From: Phoronis australis
Lineage: Eukaryota; Phoronida; Phoronidae
Assembly: GCA_002633005.1 (NCBI GenBank)
Contig: NMRA01000173.1
Span: forward strand, 335,520 to 374,867
Length of the DNA stretch: 39,348 nt
Reading direction: 5' to 3'
The position numbers were made by a program, and so were the translations under genes. The notes beneath the pieces were generated by a model. It did no database searches. It was given only the letters and a program-made list of their open reading frames with translations, and had not been told where the DNA came from. Of this stretch, positions 1 through 39,348 are shown piece by piece. Position 1 is the stretch's first letter, and every line of letters starts with the position of its first letter.

Positions 1-525
1 CTACATACAGGTCAATGACAGTGCACTAGACACAGGTCAATGACAGTGCACTACATACAGGTCAATGACAGTGCACTACATACAGGTCAATGACAGTGCA
101 CTACATACAGGTCAATGACAGTGCACTACATCCAGGTCAATGACAGTGCACTAGACACAGGTCAATGACAGTGCACTACATACAGGTCAATGACAGTGCA
201 CTACATACAGGTCAATGACAGTGCACTACATACAGGTCAATGACAGTGCACTACATCCAGGTCAATGACAGTGCACTAGACACAGGTCAATGACAGTGCA
301 CTACATACAGGTCAATGACAGTGCACTACATACAGGTCAATGACAGTGCACTACATACAGGTCAATGACAGTGCACTACATCCAGGTCAATGACAGTGCA
401 CTAGACACAGGTCAATGACAGTGCACTACATACAGGTCAATGACAGTGCACTACATTCAGGTCAATGACAGTGCACTACATACAGGTCAATGACAGTGCA
501 CTACATTCAGGTCAATGACAGTGCA
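1..525. repeat. 25-bp minisatellite with 125-bp higher-order repeat
   Basis: Twenty-one units of 25 bp without a single indel, unit ctacatacaggtcaatgaca plus gtgca. Only bases 4-8 of the unit vary (catac, gacac, catcc, cattc). The variants follow the order gac-tac-tac-tac-tcc, so units 2-6, 7-11 and 12-16 form three identical 125-bp blocks and a fourth begins at 401. The array continues past the left edge. It lies downstream of the gene. Confidence 0.97.
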
Positions 526-867
526 CATAAGTAAAAATAAATGTGACTGTTAGAAACATCCTGAGAAAGTGCAATGCAATGCAATGCAACTGTACTTCAA
601 TACCGTGCCTGCCCAACTAAAATTGGCATTGTGTGTATGGCAAGGCTATGTTTAAAATGCAAACTAATACATCAAAACAACAGTACATGAACTATTCCAA
701 AATACATTTTGAAAATCTAAACTAAGTCTCGTCTTAATAATACTAACAAGAGATGGCACTAGTGTTACTACACATTGCACTTTGAAGGAAACAAATTTGC
801 AGCAATATAAATGTAACAGATAATTGTCAGCAACAGATTGTCTGTGAACAATTCATTAACTCTGAGG

Positions 868-1302
868 TTTAATATTTATAGTGTGCACAATACAATTGTG
901 ACCTTATAAATTACAGTCACCACTAATCCTCTCAAATGTAAACACTCTATCACACAAAACAAGATTGTTGGTGTTTTATAAAGTACAGAAAAAACATGAA
1001 CAGGTCATAAAAATAATTTCGACCACTTTGTCACTTATCTCACATAAGATCTCTCACAAGAGTCCTGCTGCTGCTACTATGAGTGTTTACAATGAGTTGA
1101 TTCTATGCATCAAGGGTCAATTAACCTCTGCCAAACAGCAAGATTGTTTGAGATTATGTAACCTTGTTGCTAACAAATATGAAGGTGGTCTTTACAACAC
1201 AAGTTCTCACAGTTATCTCAAATAAGGGCTGTAGAAAAGGTTTTTGTAATCCTCCAAGAAAAACAGAGGGCATATTAGCAGTATAAGTAACTGTCAGGCT
1301 TC
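868..1302 (-). other. probable 3' UTR with ATTAAA signal
   Basis: The sequence after the stop has no coding signal. An ATTAAA hexamer on the minus strand (tttaat, 868-873) is the first plausible polyadenylation signal I found, about 430 nt after the stop. No AATAAA was seen before it. The true cleavage site cannot be fixed without transcript data. Confidence 0.3.
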
Positions 1303-37657
<36,355 letters not shown>

Positions 37658-38606
37658 CTGAAATACAAATTTCGGACATTCTATTGAGTAGTCTGATTTC
37701 ATATTCATAAACTGGATCACGCCATTAAATAACTTGAAGATATTGCCAGGGTTGTGTTGCAGTTTAACAACAAAAGTAATGTCTAATAGGAATCTCCATC
37801 CACTCTCAATTTTGTGTACACTGCTTCAGATAAAGTTTCAACTAATTACAATTACTTGCTTGTAACTCACTTTCTGTACCTGTCAGTCCTAATGCCTCCA
37901 TCTTGTTTTCTTATTCATATGAAGCACTACTACAAATCATATTTTAACAAATTCATTATCATACAATTCATTTTGTTCATGAATTTTTTTTAGAAAGTCC
38001 ACATCACTTGGTTTATACAAGTGGCGATAGACTAATAGTGATCGCCAAAATGGCATCACAAACACGCAAGCAGTTCTACTCATGTTATGGGACTATGACT
38101 TGTGCATCACGTGACAGCTTGCATGCGAGCAGTTTTACACACTTGCAACATGACCATTAATAATTGAGCTGCAATCCAAATGGAGCGCTGCATGGTTACT
38201 AATTGCATTAGAGTCAAATCAGCTCTAAGGCGATATTATTACCGCATCATCTTGTTAAGTTATTCATCAACAAAACAGGACGTTTTGAAGCTCCTGCTTG
38301 ACGCAATTAAAATTGAAGCGCACGAGAGCGCGAACTTTCCTTGTAAAATTACATAAGTGTCGCTTGGCAAAGTAACGGAGTGTTTTTAGTCCACGGCAAA
38401 TTAACAGAAAATTTCAGCAGTCGGTTTCGGCACCCCTTAATAATAAAACTAAAAAATAATTGCAGGCGGTCTGGTACACGTTGTACCAGATGTGCGCAGG
38501 CCGTGCATGTGGGCCCACTGCACTGATCACTTGGAACCATTTTTGTGCTTTATTAATATATAGTTAAAACCGAGCTAAGGAGCTTGAAATCTGACTCAAG
38601 GGTCTA
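37658..38606. other. upstream intronic or 5' sequence, nothing recognised
   Basis: No exon joining exon 1 in phase was recognised here. Exon 1 requires a preceding exon ending in phase 0. This stretch is probably intron. Confidence 0.5.
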
Positions 38607-38684
38607 GCAGTGTGGCCCAGTGGGACTCGAACCCACAACCTCCAGCAAAGAAGGTGGGCACCTATCACACTACGCCACACTGCC
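38607..38684 (-). tRNA. tRNA-like sequence, probably a SINE head or pseudogene
   Basis: On the minus strand 78 nt end in a 10-bp terminal pairing (GCAGTGTGGC with GCCACACTGC). They contain an A-box-like TGGCGTAGTG and a perfect B box GGTTCGAGTCC inside a 5-bp T stem (GTGGG/CCCAC). Six extra bases lie between T stem and acceptor, and the anticodon loop does not fit the U33/R37 pattern, so no anticodon can be named. Promoter boxes look intact but the fold is not that of a functional tRNA. Confidence 0.5.
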
Positions 38685-38977
38685 TCTTCCAAATGCAGCA
38701 GTTTTCTAACTGTGGATGCCGGTTTGGTCAAGAAATCATAATTGAAAGATAAGAATGATGCATTCCAAGAAACCCTGACAAATGTTGGCAATTAATCATG
38801 CAGGGTGCTGAAAACTATGTGACGGGTATTTACTAGTAAACCCAACAACTAACCGTAACACTTGTTAAATAATGATAATTTCATATGAAACAAAATCATG
38901 TATGATGCCAAAACAACTCATCAACATTGACCCTCAGTACATAAATGTAATGCGGTGCATTACTAACGCAAACAGGA

Positions 38978-39150
38978 ACAAGAGCAACGCAGAGCGTTGA
39001 AATGCGCCCACAATTGCACCGCATACGGTATCCTTCTAGGGTTGTTTATTGGTACCATAAAGTGGCCAGTAGAGGGCATATATGTAGTATGTTGTACTTT
39101 GCAAAATGGGAAGGCATGGTCATTGTCTCCTCAATAGGCTAGGGGCAAAA
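38978..39150 (+). repeat. 5' head fragment of the CTCF-box repeat family
   Basis: Head acaagagcaacgcagagcgt, then tgcgcccacaattgcaccgc, then box GTGGCCAGTAGAGGGCAT (39062-39079). The copy decays after about 170 bp. The tgcgcccac word is complementary to the family tail gtgggcgca. Confidence 0.75.
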
Positions 39151-39348
39151 TGTGAGTAATCTTCATAATACAAGCACATCCTATACACCAGTTGCTTAAA
39201 GCACCACAGAAAGAATTAAAAACAAATTTACCAACATACGAGATTAGCACAGCATTAGAATGCCAGAAACAAATTTCTACTTGGAACTTTTCCTTCATAG
39301 TCACGAAGTAACACAAAGTATACACCTGAAGACCTATGAAAATACAGA

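Noticed and set aside
1-525. Possible CRISPR-like array because of short regular repeats
   Set aside because: Units are contiguous with no unique spacers, and the DNA is eukaryotic; it is a minisatellite.
39230-39327. Possible upstream TMD0 exon on the minus strand, with a fair acceptor (cttcag) and donor (gtaaat)
   Set aside because: Its end phase does not fit exon 1, similarity to SUR TMD0 is not convincing, and the open frame lacks a clear helix pattern.

Overview
This is a piece of eukaryotic, animal-type genomic DNA. One large intron-rich gene on the minus strand runs through almost the whole window, from its stop codon at 1303 to the most upstream exon I can see, ending at 37657. I reconstructed 27 coding exons (4038 nt, 1345 codons plus stop). 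Every junction is GT-AG, every phase matches the next exon, and no in-frame stop occurs. The product is a full ABC exporter core of subfamily C and most resembles the sulfonylurea-receptor (SUR, ABCC8/ABCC9) branch. It has TMD1, NBD1, an acidic linker, TMD2 and NBD2. The order is L0-like start (37.6 kb), TMD1 (35.8-30.9 kb), NBD1 (28.9-14.3 kb), linker and TMD2 (14.0-6.4 kb), NBD2 (5.5-1.3 kb). The N-terminal TMD0 exons and the promoter must lie beyond the right edge. I saw no second gene.

The organism cannot be fixed from this window. A SUR-like ABCC gene with large repeat-filled introns, a CR1-like retrotransposon tail, a P-element-like THAP remnant and MITEs would suit a marine invertebrate, possibly a non-vertebrate deuterostome, but that is inference.

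The introns hold most of the unusual content. About fifteen minisatellite arrays (units 14 to 63 bp) are spread over nearly every large intron. Two of them are copies of an exon end together with its 5' splice site, so exons 6 and 14 are each followed by a row of decoy donors. The largest intron (14396-20610) and the intron at 21491-24855 are filled by a long non-coding repeat family. Its internal monomer, about 148 bp, carries a box such as TTGCCACTAGGGGGCAC, which matches the CTCF core motif position by position. About 13 boxes sit in one 2.06-kb copy, all in the same orientation. One copy is split by a 2.4-kb CpG-rich insertion at 15373-17776.

Other elements are a 1.13-kb P-like element with a broken THAP domain (33383-34516), a near-perfect 30-bp-arm hairpin beside the exon 3 donor, a 141-bp MITE candidate, a tRNA-like sequence (38607-38684), and a block rich in ETS and YY1 motifs (29.25-29.75 kb).
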